Shown: positions 40,775 through 49,693, counted from the stretch's first letter. The stretch is 64,000 nt of DNA from Kutzneria viridogrisea (GCA_014138725.1 JACJID010000006.1:680001-744000); one strand, 5' to 3'. Made by a program: numbers and translations. The notes: generated by a model from the letters alone, not told the origin.

Positions 40775-42208
40775 TCATGCCGCCACGGGCTCGGCGGCGG
40801 TCTGGGCGGCGGCCGTCATGGTGGAGGCGGCGTCCTTGTCCCGGATCAGCAGCGCGTAGCCCGCGGCCGCCAGCGACAGCGCGGCGGCGACCAGGAAGGC
40901 CACGTGGTAGGCGGTCAGGTCGGGGGTGCCGCCCGCGGCGTGCGCCGGGGTGCCGACCGCGGCCAGCACGCTGCCCAGCACCGCGACGCCGATCGCGGCA
41001 CCGGCCTGCCTGCCCGAGTTGAACAGGGTGGAGGCCCCACCGGTCTTGTGCGCGGGCAGCGTGGCGAAGGCGGCGGTCTGGCCGGGGTTGAACTGGTTGG
41101 AGATGGACACGCCCAGGTAGAACATGATCAGCATGGCCACCCAGCGCGGGCTGTCCGGGCCGATCGTGGCCAGCAGGGCCATGCTCGCCGCGGTGTTCAC
41201 CAGTGCGATCGCGATGTGCCTGCGCGGGCCGAACCGGGTGTAGATCCGGCTGGCGACCTGCGTGCCGAGCACCACACCGACGGCCTCGGGAAAGGTGTTC
41301 AGGCCGGTGTCCAGCGCGGAGGCGCCGATCCCGTCCTGGTACATCAGCGGGAACACGAACAGCACGCCGAGGAAGGCCGCCGTGGAGATCAGGGTCATCA
41401 CGTTGATGGTGCGGAACATCCGGTCGGCGAACAGGCGCAGGTCCAGCATCGGCTCGGGCACGCGCAGTTCCACCACGACCATCACGGCCAGCAGCACCAG
41501 CCCGCTCAGACCGGTGGCCAGGATGACCGGGGAGGTCCAGCCCTGCGAGGCGCCCTCGGTCAGCGCGTACATCAGCAGCGCGAAACCGGAGCCGGACAGC
41601 AGGAAACCGGCCAGGTCGAACCGGCCCGCGGTGGGCTCGCGGTACTCGGTGAGCAGCAGCAGGCCGAACACGAAGGCGGCGATGCCGATCGGCACGTTGA
41701 CGTAGAACACCCAGCGCCAGGACAGGGTGTCCACCAACAGCCCGCCCAGCACCGGTCCCAGCGCGGGGGCCACGGCGGTGGGCAGGATCAGCACGCGCAT
41801 CGCGCGCATCCGCTCGTGCAGGGCGAACACCCGGAACAGCATCGCCATGCCGACCGGGGCGAGCATGCCGCCACCGACGCCCTGAAGGATGCGGAACGCG
41901 ACCAGCTGCGGCAGGTTCTGCGCGAGCCCGGACAGGGCGGAGGCCAGGGTGAACACGGCCAGCGCGAACAGGAAGACCCGCTTGGTGCCCAGCCGGTCAC
42001 CCAGCCAGCCGGAGGCCGGGATCACCATGGCCAGGCTGAGCAGGTAGCCGACCACGATCGTGCCGGTCTCGGTGGGTGCGACGCCGAACTGGGCGCTGAT
42101 GGTGGGCAGGGCGACGTTGATGATCGTGGTGTCGAGGATGTTCAGGAACATGGCCGCCACGAAGACGACACTCACGACGATCTTCGGACTCAGACGGCGT
42201 GCGGGCAC
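40775..42208 (-). CDS. MFS drug efflux transporter (DHA2/EmrB-QacA type)
   Basis: Inner-membrane proton antiporter of 477 residues, 14-helix type. Motifs: VFVAAMFLNILDTTIINVALP (motif D1 with LDTTIINVALP), GWLGDRLGTKRVFLFAL (motif A), and RILQGVGGGMLAPVGMAML then LGPVLGGLLVDTLSWRWVF (motif C). GTG at 42208 is chosen because the open frame upstream to 42253 crosses an operator-like palindrome. Substrates of this family are antiseptics, dyes and antibiotics. It is followed by the PAP2-like gene 9 bp later. Confidence 0.9.
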   Translation of the reverse strand: MPARRLSPKIVVSVVFVAAMFLNILDTTIINVALPTISAQFGVAPTETGTIVVGYLLSLAMVIPASGWLGDRLGTKRVFLFALAVFTLASALSGLAQNLPQLVAFRILQGVGGGMLAPVGMAMLFRVFALHERMRAMRVLILPTAVAPALGPVLGGLLVDTLSWRWVFYVNVPIGIAAFVFGLLLLTEYREPTAGRFDLAGFLLSGSGFALLMYALTEGASQGWTSPVILATGLSGLVLLAVMVVVELRVPEPMLDLRLFADRMFRTINVMTLISTAAFLGVLFVFPLMYQDGIGASALDTGLNTFPEAVGVVLGTQVASRIYTRFGPRRHIAIALVNTAASMALLATIGPDSPRWVAMLIMFYLGVSISNQFNPGQTAAFATLPAHKTGGASTLFNSGRQAGAAIGVAVLGSVLAAVGTPAHAAGGTPDLTAYHVAFLVAAALSLAAAGYALLIRDKDAASTMTAAAQTAAEPVAA

Positions 42209-42235
42209 GGCGGGGACCCCCTGGCAGAACGTTTG

Positions 42236-42246
42236 GTTGTAGCAAC
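42236..42246. promoter_or_regulatory. Operator candidate GTTG-TAG-CAAC upstream of the MFS gene
   Basis: Small palindrome in a TTGTTGC/AACAAA-rich patch 28 bp before the efflux gene start, flanked by outer half-sites TGGTTG and CAACCA. It resembles MarR/TetR operators. No such regulator is encoded next to it. Confidence 0.45.
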
Positions 42247-42292
42247 AAAACATTCAACCAGAGGAGGCAACCGGGTATTCCCGGTTCGGGGA

Positions 42293-42718
42293 TCAGGCCA
42301 GGTCGTGCGGCATGAGGGTGGTCAGCGCGTCGTCCACGCTGACCCAGCTGTTCTCCGTGCCCGGCAGCACCACGTCGTAGGTGCGGTCCAGGAAGTCGGC
42401 CAGCTCCTGCGCGGAGGCCTCGAACATGGCCAGGCCGGCCGGGGAGCTCACCACGACCACGACCAGCTCGATGTCGTCCACGGCGGGGCGGATGCGCACG
42501 TCCCCGGTGCCCGCCTCGGCGATCAGGCCGTCGGCCAGCAGGTCGCGGGCGAAGCACCACTCCACCCAGCCGGTGGGGCCGGAGCGGAAGGCGGCTGTCA
42601 CCGCGTACGGGTCACGGGTGTCGTAGCGGAGTTCGACCTCGACGGGGACCGAAGGTGCATCGGGCACCAGGAGGTCCAGCACCGCCATCGAGCGGAGCGT
42701 CATGTGGTCGTTACGCAT
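42293..42718 (-). CDS. SsgA-family sporulation/cell-division regulator (SALP)
   Basis: Protein of 141 residues of the SsgA/SsgB family, which localises FtsZ and steers septation and wall growth in sporulating actinomycetes. Diagnostic run: VEVELRYDTRDPYAVTAAF, then WVEWCFARDLLADGLIAEAG, GDVRIRP, VVVVSSPAG, LADFLDRTYDVVLPGTE. ATG at 42718 follows GAGGGG; a GTG at 42727 is too close to the ribosome site. It indicates a mycelial, sporulating host. Which paralogue it is cannot be told. Confidence 0.92.
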   Translation of the reverse strand: MRNDHMTLRSMAVLDLLVPDAPSVPVEVELRYDTRDPYAVTAAFRSGPTGWVEWCFARDLLADGLIAEAGTGDVRIRPAVDDIELVVVVVSSPAGLAMFEASAQELADFLDRTYDVVLPGTENSWVSVDDALTTLMPHDLA

Positions 42719-42983
42719 CGTGTTCACCCCTCAGCTTCCCGACACCTGCACGCGGCCAAGAGTGGCACCGTCGTCTCCAGATCCTGTCCACGTTCACTCA
42801 ATGTCGCCCCCAGGCGGCTTTGCTGCTCCAATCTGTCACTCATCTGGGGGTGGGTCCAGGGGGAACGGTGATTCACCGTACGAAAGTGCGCCGAGATGAC
42901 CTATTCAGGGGAACGGCAAGGGGTGGTGATTGTGACCGGGGTCATGTGTCGGCCCTTCGGTGACTCGGGCGCATGATGACCAG

Positions 42984-43493
42984 ATGGCTGACACCGGCTG
43001 CAAAGTGCGTTCCGCAACCATTGAGGATCTGGCCGCGGTGGCGGAGATCTATCGCCCGTACGTGGAGTCCACCGCTATCTCATTCGAGCAGGAAGCGCCC
43101 ACCTCGCAGCAGTGGCGCGCGCGTTTCGACAACGTTGTAAACGCCGGTCTGCCGTTCCTGGTCGCCGAGGCGGACGGGGTCGTGCTCGGTTACGCCTACT
43201 GCTCGCCCTGGCGCACGCGGCCCGCCTACCGCCGCAGCGTGGAGAGCACCATCTACCTGTCGGGGGCCGCGCGCGGACGTGGTCTGGGCGGTCGGCTCTA
43301 CATCGAGCTGCTCGAGGCCTGTCGCGAGTGGGGTGCGCACCGGGTGATCGGCGTGGTCGCCGACTCGGGTGACCCCTCCTCGCTGCGGTTGCACACCAGG
43401 CTGGGCTTCCGCGAGGTCGGCAGGCTGACCGAGGTCGGCCACAAGTTCGGCCGCACCTGGGACACCGTCCTGTTCGAGCGTCGGTTGGGCTGA
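42984..43493 (+). CDS. GNAT acetyltransferase, phosphinothricin-acetyltransferase (PAT) type
   Basis: Acetyltransferase of 169 residues matching the Pat/Bar/YncA group in length and motifs: VRSATIEDLAAVAEIYRPYV (about 8), STAISFEQEAPTSQQW (the Thr-Val-X-Phe-Glu-like site), GYAYCSPWRTRPAYRRSVES (substrate site), and ARGRGLGGRLYIELLEACRE (acetyl-CoA loop). Members acetylate phosphinothricin, methionine sulfoximine or sulfone. ATG 42984 is chosen; a GTG at 42960 is the alternative. Transcribed alone. Confidence 0.88.
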   Translation: MADTGCKVRSATIEDLAAVAEIYRPYVESTAISFEQEAPTSQQWRARFDNVVNAGLPFLVAEADGVVLGYAYCSPWRTRPAYRRSVESTIYLSGAARGRGLGGRLYIELLEACREWGAHRVIGVVADSGDPSSLRLHTRLGFREVGRLTEVGHKFGRTWDTVLFERRLG

Positions 43494-43607
43494 ACGGCGG
43501 TACCGCGTGGCGTGACACGCCGGTAAGGCGGAAAACGGTCATTTGGTGATCTTGCTGACACACTGGACCCGATTGCCTGTGGTCCGGCGTGCGGGAGGAC
43601 TCAAGCG

Positions 43608-44618
43608 ATGGCCGACATCAGCACGGTGTTGCACCGGGCCGCGGAACTGACCGCCAACGGCAAGGGGCGCAAGGCGGTGGCCCTGCTCCGGCCGGTGGCG
43701 GTCGCGCACCCCCGGCAGCAGGAGGTGTGGTGCCGGCTGGCCGCCGCCCACCTGGACCGGGGCGATCCCGGCGCCGCGCTGGACGCGGTGCGCAGGGCGC
43801 TGCGGCTGACCGGGGACCGGGCCTGGGCGCACCGGCTGGCCAGCCGCGCGCTGAGCAGGATGGGCCGGCACGAGGAGGCGGTCTCCGCGGCACGGCACGC
43901 GCTGCGTGAGGCTCCCTCGGACGGGCGCTGCCAGTTGGCGCTGGCCGAGGCGCTCGGGTCCGCCGACCGCTGGGACGAGGCCCTGTCGGCCGCCAGGCGG
44001 GCGGTCGAGTTGGACCCGGCCCAGATCCGCTGCTACCTCGTGCTGGGCGACGCGGCGACGCGCCTGCGCCAGTGGACCACGGCCGAGCGGGCCTACCGCG
44101 CCGCGCTGCGGCACAAGCCGGGGGATGCTCGCATTCGCGCGCAGCTCACCAGGCTGCGCCAGGCCCGCTCCGGTGGCGCCCGTCCCGAACCGTCCGTGAC
44201 GCCCACCCGGCCCAGGCGCGATCCGGTCGGCAGGGCAGGTGCCGAGCGGTTGTTCTGGCACGCCGGTCGGCAGGTGTCCAGCACCGCCGTGATCTCCGCG
44301 CTGATGCTGTTGATCTCCGGCCTGCCCCGGCCGACCCAGCCGCTGGCCTGGTTCGGGCTCGCGCTGCCGGTGGTCGTCCTGCTGGCGGCGCTGGTCGTGC
44401 TGGTGCGCACCCCCTCGGGCGGCCGGTGGGCGATGCTCACCGCCCCGTGCCGCAACCCCGCCATGCTGGTGACCTGCGCCCTGGTCGGCGCGAGCCTGGG
44501 CCTGACCCTGTTGTGGGCCTTCCAGGTGCGGCTGGGCTCCACCTCGGTGGAGGTCCTGCTGCTGGCCACCGCCTGTGCGGTGGGCGCCGCCGCACTGTGC
44601 TTCGCCAAGGGGAGCTGA
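43608..44618 (+). CDS. TPR protein with C-terminal membrane helices
   Basis: Protein of 336 residues. Residues 1-185 are tetratricopeptide repeats (WCRLAAAHLDRGDPGAALDA, HRLASRALSRMGRHEEAVSA, CYLVLGDAATRLRQWTTAER), a charged linker follows to about 220, and the C-terminal 115 residues hold four predicted helices (AVISALMLLISGL, WFGLALPVVVLLAALVVLV, MLVTCALVGASLGLTLLWAF, VLLLATACAVGAAALCF). It is probably a membrane-anchored scaffold. No function is recognised. GGGAGGA precedes the ATG. An 84-bp gap separates it from the SELASE ORF and LuxR gene. Confidence 0.75.
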   Translation: MADISTVLHRAAELTANGKGRKAVALLRPVAVAHPRQQEVWCRLAAAHLDRGDPGAALDAVRRALRLTGDRAWAHRLASRALSRMGRHEEAVSAARHALREAPSDGRCQLALAEALGSADRWDEALSAARRAVELDPAQIRCYLVLGDAATRLRQWTTAERAYRAALRHKPGDARIRAQLTRLRQARSGGARPEPSVTPTRPRRDPVGRAGAERLFWHAGRQVSSTAVISALMLLISGLPRPTQPLAWFGLALPVVVLLAALVVLVRTPSGGRWAMLTAPCRNPAMLVTCALVGASLGLTLLWAFQVRLGSTSVEVLLLATACAVGAAALCFAKGS

Positions 44619-44702
44619 CCGACCGCACAAGCGCGGGACAAGCGGCGCGTCAGCCGCGCACGGCATGCTCACACTTGATCATGCCGACGCGGAGGTGGGG
44701 CC

Positions 44703-44783
44703 GTGAGCGAGCTTGCGAGCGAATCATCGAGCACCGCGCCCTCGGGAGTGCGCGCGCCGAGCGTCGGCGAGGTGTGCGCATGA
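44703..44783 (+). CDS. Repeat-derived small ORF (SELASE element), coupled to LuxR gene
   Basis: A 26-residue ORF starting VSELASESSSTAPSG and ending APSVGEVCA. A clear GGAGG lies about 8 nt upstream, and its TGA overlaps the ATG of the LuxR-type gene (ATGA). This is the same arrangement as at 17012-17170 before the ABC-F gene, with a single copy here. The peptide has no recognised domain; the shared feature is that the repeat supplies the ribosome entry for the next gene. Confidence 0.65.
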   Translation: MSELASESSSTAPSGVRAPSVGEVCA

Positions 44784-45718
44784 CCGGGCTGGGGCTGGAC
44801 GAGGACGCCGAGGCCGTCTACCAGGCCGCGCTGCGCAGGCCGCGCTGGCGGGTGGCCGAGCTGGCCCGCTACCTGGACCGGCCCGAGCCCGCGGTCGGCA
44901 CGGTGGTGGAGCGGCTGCGTGCCGACGGGCTGCTCGTCACCTCCGCCGAACAGGCCGCCTCGGTGCGCGCGGTGGAGCCCTGTCTGGCGCTGCCCGCGCT
45001 GGCCGCGAGCCGGGTGTGGGGGCTCAGCGCGGGCGTGACCCGCCCGCAGGCGGCGGCCATCGCCCGGTTCATCGCCCAGCACGAGCAGTCCGCCGCCGCC
45101 GAACCCGAGTCGGGCGGCCTGGACGCGATCGGCTCCCTGGTGGAGCGGCTGGTCGCCGGGGCGCGGCACGAGGTGGTGCTGCTCAGCCCGCTGCACCGTC
45201 CCGGCTCGTTCGAGTTCTCCACGCTGATCGCCGAGGCCGTGCTGCGCCGTGGCGCCGTGCTGCGCTGCCTGTGGCGTACGGAGCTGGTGCGCCAGCACAG
45301 CCTCGCGGCCTACGCCAACTGGCTGCGCGCCCGCGGTGCGCAGCCCAGGGTGGTGCCCACGCTGCCGATCAACGCCGTGCTCGTGGACCGCAGCGTCGCC
45401 GTGGTGCTGCGGGAACGCGGGGCCGTGGTCAACCGCACGGCGGCCACGGTCGCCCCGCTGTGCGCGCTGGCCGACCAGCTGTGGGCGCGGGGCACCACGG
45501 TCTACGGCGGGGCCACCCCGCAGCCCGCGGGGCAGGCGCCCCGGCACCGCAGGGTGCTGCGGTTGCTCGCCGAGGGGCTGACCGACGACGCGATCGCCCG
45601 CCAGGTGGGGGTCAGCGTGCGCACGGTGCGCAACGACATGGCCGCGGCGATGGTCAGCCTGGACGCACGCAGCCGCTTCCAGGCGGGGGTGCGGGCGGCC
45701 CAGCTCGGCCTGCTCTAG
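44780..45718 (+). CDS. TrmB-like / LuxR C-terminal regulator
   Basis: Regulator of 312 residues. An N-terminal winged helix of the TrmB/DprA type (DEDAEAVYQAALRRPRWRVA, then ELARYLDRPEPAVGTVVERLR) is followed by a middle domain resembling phospholipase-D-like effector regions (ARHEVVLLSPLHRPGSFEFS). A C-terminal LuxR HTH ends the protein (VLRLLAEGLTDDAIARQVGV, then SVRTVRNDMAAAMVSLDARSR). This three-part layout is common in Streptomyces and Amycolatopsis pathway regulators. Its start overlaps the SELASE ORF stop. Target unknown; no obvious pathway adjoins it. Confidence 0.87.
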   Translation: MTGLGLDEDAEAVYQAALRRPRWRVAELARYLDRPEPAVGTVVERLRADGLLVTSAEQAASVRAVEPCLALPALAASRVWGLSAGVTRPQAAAIARFIAQHEQSAAAEPESGGLDAIGSLVERLVAGARHEVVLLSPLHRPGSFEFSTLIAEAVLRRGAVLRCLWRTELVRQHSLAAYANWLRARGAQPRVVPTLPINAVLVDRSVAVVLRERGAVVNRTAATVAPLCALADQLWARGTTVYGGATPQPAGQAPRHRRVLRLLAEGLTDDAIARQVGVSVRTVRNDMAAAMVSLDARSRFQAGVRAAQLGLL

Positions 45719-45822
45719 CCCGTCCACTGTGGAGCCCTCCGCCGAACGTGGCACTGCCGGTTCCGACGAATGATCACTACGGCGGTGCCCGCGATCCCCG
45801 TTCTGCCCGTATCGTTCGGCAG

Positions 45823-47157
45823 ATGCGTCATGATCAGCACGGCGTGCCGCTGACGGCGGCGACCCCCACCGCCGTGGCGGAGTTCGACCGCGCTGTGGAC
45901 TCCCTGCTGCACCTGCGCGCCGATGTCGGCGACCTGGCCGAGCGGGCCGTGGCCGAGGACCCGCTGCTGCCGGTGGGCAACGCGCTGCGCGTGTACCTGT
46001 CCGTGCTGAGCACCGACCCGCAGCTCGTGGTGGCCACCACCGACGAGTTCGCCAAGTTCACCAGCCTGGCCGACCCGGCCGCGATGACCGAGACCGAGCG
46101 GCTGCACCTGGGCGCGGCGGGCCGCCTGCTGCAGGGCGACCTGACCGGTGCCGCCGAGCTGCTGACCGAGGTCAGCGCGCGGCAGCCCCGGGACGCCCTC
46201 GCGCTGGCGATCGGCCACCAGCTGGACTTCCTGCTCGGTGCGGCCGGGTCGCTGCGCGACCGGATCGGCGCCGTGCTGCCCTCGTGGAGCGTCGCCGACC
46301 CGCACTTCGCGAACCTGCTCGGCATGTACGCCTTCGGCCTGGAGGAGTGCGGGCACTGGGCGGAGGCCGAGCAGACCGGGCTGCGCGCGATGGCCATGGA
46401 CGCCGCCGACGTGTGGAGCATCCACGCCGTCGGGCACACCCACGAGATGCGCGGGCGCCACGCCGAGGGCATCACCCTGTTCGACCAGCGCCGCGAGGAC
46501 TGGGACGGGGCCAACCTGATGCGCGTGCACATCTGGTGGCACTACTGCCTGTTCCTGCTCGAAGCCGGTGACCCGGACCGCGCGCTGGCGATCTACGACG
46601 CGGAGCTGGCGCCCAGCGGGTCGGAGGGCCTGCTGGAGGTGCTCAACGGGGCGAGCCTGCTGTGGCGGATGCGCCTGGCGGACCTCCCGGTGGCCGACCG
46701 CTGGCCCGCGCTGGCCGCGACCTGGCCCGCGCGCATGTCCACCCCGTTCTCCGCGTTCAATGACATGCACGCGGTGATGTGCTACGTCGGCGCGGGGGAC
46801 GAGCGCGCCGCCGAGGAGCTGATCGCCGACCGCAGGCGCTACCTCGGGCAGGTCTCCGGCAGCGTCACCAACGCGGCGATGACCGCACGGGTCGGGCTGC
46901 CGGTGTGCGAGGCGCTGCTGGCGTTCGGCCGCGAACGCTACGCCGAGGCCGTGGACCTGCTCTGGCCGGTGCGCCGCCGGGTGCACGAGTTCGGCGGCAG
47001 CCACGCCCAGCGCGACGTCGTGCAGCGCACCCTGGTCGAGGCCGCGCTGCGGTCCGGGCGCACCGAGCAGGCGCGGGTGCTGGTCGGCGAGCGGGTCAGC
47101 CTGCGCCCCGACAGCCCGTACAACCAGCTGAAGCTGAGCCAGCTGCGCCAACCCTGA
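45823..47157 (+). CDS. TTC38-like tetratricopeptide protein
   Basis: Soluble helical protein of 444 residues. ATG at 45823 is chosen because MRHDQHGVPLTAATPTAVAE is the usual opening of TTC38 family members; a much longer frame upstream overlaps the LuxR gene. Typical stretches: AIGHQLDFLLGAAGSLRDR, FGLEECGHWAEAEQTGLRAM, WSIHAVGHTHEMRGRHAEGI, HIWWHYCLFLLEAGDPDRAL. The family is conserved from actinobacteria to animals without a settled role. No ribosome site is evident, so it may be leaderless. It is followed by a class H repeat. Confidence 0.82.
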   Translation: MRHDQHGVPLTAATPTAVAEFDRAVDSLLHLRADVGDLAERAVAEDPLLPVGNALRVYLSVLSTDPQLVVATTDEFAKFTSLADPAAMTETERLHLGAAGRLLQGDLTGAAELLTEVSARQPRDALALAIGHQLDFLLGAAGSLRDRIGAVLPSWSVADPHFANLLGMYAFGLEECGHWAEAEQTGLRAMAMDAADVWSIHAVGHTHEMRGRHAEGITLFDQRREDWDGANLMRVHIWWHYCLFLLEAGDPDRALAIYDAELAPSGSEGLLEVLNGASLLWRMRLADLPVADRWPALAATWPARMSTPFSAFNDMHAVMCYVGAGDERAAEELIADRRRYLGQVSGSVTNAAMTARVGLPVCEALLAFGRERYAEAVDLLWPVRRRVHEFGGSHAQRDVVQRTLVEAALRSGRTEQARVLVGERVSLRPDSPYNQLKLSQLRQP

Positions 47158-47305
47158 AGCGCGTGTCGGACGTCCCGGTACGGCGTGTCGGCGCTGCCGG
47201 GACGGTGTGTTCGCGCTTCCGGTACGAGTTCCCGGCAGCTGGGAAACCGGCCGCCAAGTACGGACACGCGGTGCGCGAAGCGCCGACACGCGAGGGCTTG
47301 GGCTC
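47158..47305. repeat. Diverged class H repeat array, convergent gap
   Basis: Several degenerate units of the CGTGTCGG-core type on one strand (47161, 47186 and nearby), followed by inverted copies ACACGCGGTGCGCGAAG and CGCCGACACGCG near 47265-47295. Same family as the array at 2298-2442. It lies between the convergent TTC38-like and PucR genes, again in terminator position. Confidence 0.7.
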
Positions 47306-48434
47306 AGTTCAGGCGGATCGCCCGCATCGCGGCGACCAGTTCGGCCACCTGGATCGGGTGGTCCCAGCTCAGGCCGGTCAGCTCGCTGATCCGGTTCAGC
47401 CGGTGCCGCACCGTGTTGCGGTGGCAGTACAGGGCCGCCGCCGTGTCCCCGGTGGACCCGCCCGACTCGCACCAGGCCCAGGCCGTGTCCAGCAGCAGCG
47501 CCCGGTCCCGCTCGGGCAGTGCCCGCAACGGCGCGAGCACCAGGTGCGCCAGGTGCAGCGCCGTGCCACCGGCCCCGGCGATCATCGTGGCCAGCGGCCG
47601 GTCCCCGTAGGCGGCCCACTGCCTGCTGCCGGGCTCGATCGCGGCCAGCGCGAGCCGGGCCTGGCGAGCCGCGTCCGCGGTGCGGTCGATCCGGTCGTAG
47701 GGCTGGCTCACCCCCACCCGGCCCCGGGTGTCGAACTCGGGGAGGGCGGGTCGGCCCACCGAGAGCACACCGAGCTCCTCACCGGCCGTGCGCCGCCACA
47801 CCACGGGTCCGCCGAGCGCCTCGGCCAGCTCGCCCGGCAGGGCACCCGGCTCGGCGGCCAGCACGCAGAACCAGCCCTGCCGGGGCAGGCCCAGCGCGTC
47901 GGCGCTCGCCCAGACCGTTGTGCCGGTGCTCAACAGCGCGTCCACCAGCTCGTTGTGCTCGCGCTCCGTGCGCAGGGTCTGATCTGCCACGACGTCCCGG
48001 TACGCGCCCTGCACGACCTCGGAGAACTCGTCGAGCCCCAGCCACAGGGTCTCGGCGTGGTTGAGCAGCGCCTCACGGGTGCGCGGGCCCCGCTCGTCGG
48101 CGGCCCCGCGCAGCGCGTTCCAGATGAACCGGGCGCCAACCCGGTAGCTGTGCAACAGGGTCGCCAGCGGAACTCCCTGCTCAGCGCGTCGGCGGCCGTT
48201 CTCGCGCGGGGCCGTGTCGTCGAACGGCTCGCGCGCGGCCAGCCCGCGGAAGGCCTGCGCGAGGTTGTCGCGGCAGGTCAGGTACAGGTCCTCGGCGGCA
48301 ACCACGGCGCTGTCGCCCAGCACCGGTTCGGCGGCGCTGACGATCTCGGCGAGCTCGCGCGCGAGCTCGGGCAGCCGCTCCAGCATGCTGTCGGCGAGCT
48401 CCACGAGCAGCGGATCGGGCGGGTCCGTGTGCAC
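47304..48434 (-). CDS. PucR-family transcriptional regulator
   Basis: Regulator of 376 residues. A helical N-terminal sensor region (MLERLPELARELAEIVSAAE, VPLATLLHSYRVGARFIW), a GGDEF-like middle, then the C-terminal PucR HTH (YCHRNTVRHRLNRISELTGL near 345). GTG at 48434 (VHTDPPDPLLVELADSM) is chosen over longer frames. A perfect 16-bp palindrome lies 7 bp upstream, between this gene and the divergent 2-hydroxyacid oxidase. It probably autoregulates and controls that operon, a common role for PucR activators of catabolic genes. Confidence 0.87.
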   Translation of the reverse strand: MHTDPPDPLLVELADSMLERLPELARELAEIVSAAEPVLGDSAVVAAEDLYLTCRDNLAQAFRGLAAREPFDDTAPRENGRRRAEQGVPLATLLHSYRVGARFIWNALRGAADERGPRTREALLNHAETLWLGLDEFSEVVQGAYRDVVADQTLRTEREHNELVDALLSTGTTVWASADALGLPRQGWFCVLAAEPGALPGELAEALGGPVVWRRTAGEELGVLSVGRPALPEFDTRGRVGVSQPYDRIDRTADAARQARLALAAIEPGSRQWAAYGDRPLATMIAGAGGTALHLAHLVLAPLRALPERDRALLLDTAWAWCESGGSTGDTAAALYCHRNTVRHRLNRISELTGLSWDHPIQVAELVAAMRAIRLN

Positions 48435-48440
48435 AGCTGA

Positions 48441-48456
48441 TTGTGCACGTGCACAA
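48441..48456. promoter_or_regulatory. PucR operator candidate TTGTGCAC-GTGCACAA
   Basis: Perfect 16-bp palindrome in the 89-bp gap between divergent pucR-like and lactate-oxidase-like genes. A further TGTGCACA lies just left at 48428-48435, spanning the PucR start. The pair suggests cooperative binding. Confidence 0.7.
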
Positions 48457-48523
48457 CGGGCGGGTGTCAACGGTGTCAGTGCAGCCATGGCGTCGGGCGC
48501 GGCACCGGAGCAGGATCGACACC

Positions 48524-49687
48524 ATGACGCAGGCTTTCGGCGGGTACCAGAACGAGATCTACCTCCAGGGCATGGGCGGCACCCGGCCCGCGTTCAGCAC
48601 CGACGCCACCCGGCTGGAGGAGGCGGCGCGGGGCAAGCTGGAGCCGGAACCGTTCTGGTACGTCGCGGGCGGCGCGGGCTCGGGCGCGACGATGCGTGCC
48701 AACCGCGAGGCGTTCGACCGCTGGCGGCTCGTGCCGCGCATGCTGCGCGAGGTCAGCGAGCGCGACCTGAGCACGACTCTGTTCGGCACGCGGCTGGCCT
48801 CCCCGGTGCTGCTGGCGCCGGTCGGCGTGCAGGGCATCGTGCACCCCGACGGCGAGCTGGCCACCGCACGGGCCGCCGCCGCGCTGGACGTGCCGATGAT
48901 CCTGTCCACCGCCTCCTCGACCGGTATGGCGGAGGTCGCCGAGGCCAACGGGGACGGCCACCGCTGGTACCAGCTGTACTGGCCGCACGATGACGAGGTG
49001 ACCCTGTCCCTGCTCGACCGGGCCAAGCGCGCCGGGTTCACCGCGCTGGTGGTCACCCTGGACACCTGGACCCTGGCCTGGCGCCCGCACGACCTGGACA
49101 ACGCGTACCTGCCCTTCCTCAAGGGCACCGGCCTGGCCATCCCGTTCGGCGACCCGGCCTTCCTCGCGGGGCTGGCCAAGCCGCCCGCCGAGGACCTGCC
49201 CGCCGCGATCCTGCGCTGGCTGCCCATGTTCAACGGTCGCTCGCACACCTGGGAGCAGCTGTCCCTGCTGCGCGAGAACTGGGACGGCCCGATCGTGCTC
49301 AAGGGCATCCAGGACGTGGCCGACGCGCGCCGCGCGGTGGACGCGGGCATGGACGGCATCGTGGTGTCCAACCACGGCGGTCGGCAGGTGGACGGCGCGA
49401 TCGCCGCGCTGGACGCGCTGCCCGCGGTGGCCGGGGCCGTCGGGGACCAGCTGACCGTGCTGTTCGACTCCGGCATCCGCACCGGCGCCGACGTGATCAA
49501 GGCGATCGCGCTGGGCGCCAAGGCGGTGCTGCTGGCCAGGCCGTACGTCTACGGGCTGGCGCTGGACGGGGAGGCCGGGGTGCGGCACGTGCTGCGCAGC
49601 CTGCTGGCCGACCTGGACCTGACCCTGGGGCTGGCCGGTCACCGCAGCGTGGCCGAGCTGGGCGCCGACTGTCTGCAGCGGATCTGA
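48524..49687 (+). CDS. FMN-dependent 2-hydroxyacid oxidase (lactate 2-monooxygenase-like)
   Basis: Flavoenzyme of 387 residues with the start QNEIYLQGMGG typical of mycobacterial lactate 2-monooxygenase, which converts L-lactate to acetate and CO2. Conserved parts: WYVAGGAGSGATMRANREAF (about 45), LLAPVGVQGIVHPDGELATA, ILSTASSTGMAEVA, WYQLYWPHD, and the catalytic His in GIVVSNHGGRQVDGAIAALDA (about 275), then FDSGIRTGADVIKAIALGA. It is followed 6 bp later by a D-2-hydroxyacid dehydrogenase gene. Substrate could also be mandelate or another 2-hydroxyacid. Probably PucR-controlled. Confidence 0.88.
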   Translation: MTQAFGGYQNEIYLQGMGGTRPAFSTDATRLEEAARGKLEPEPFWYVAGGAGSGATMRANREAFDRWRLVPRMLREVSERDLSTTLFGTRLASPVLLAPVGVQGIVHPDGELATARAAAALDVPMILSTASSTGMAEVAEANGDGHRWYQLYWPHDDEVTLSLLDRAKRAGFTALVVTLDTWTLAWRPHDLDNAYLPFLKGTGLAIPFGDPAFLAGLAKPPAEDLPAAILRWLPMFNGRSHTWEQLSLLRENWDGPIVLKGIQDVADARRAVDAGMDGIVVSNHGGRQVDGAIAALDALPAVAGAVGDQLTVLFDSGIRTGADVIKAIALGAKAVLLARPYVYGLALDGEAGVRHVLRSLLADLDLTLGLAGHRSVAELGADCLQRI

Positions 49688-49693
49688 GAGGTC

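Noticed and set aside
40340-42871. An 843-residue plus-strand open frame across PAP2, MFS and SsgA genes
   Set aside because: Low-complexity His/Gly/Asp/Gln composition antisense to three well-recognised genes.
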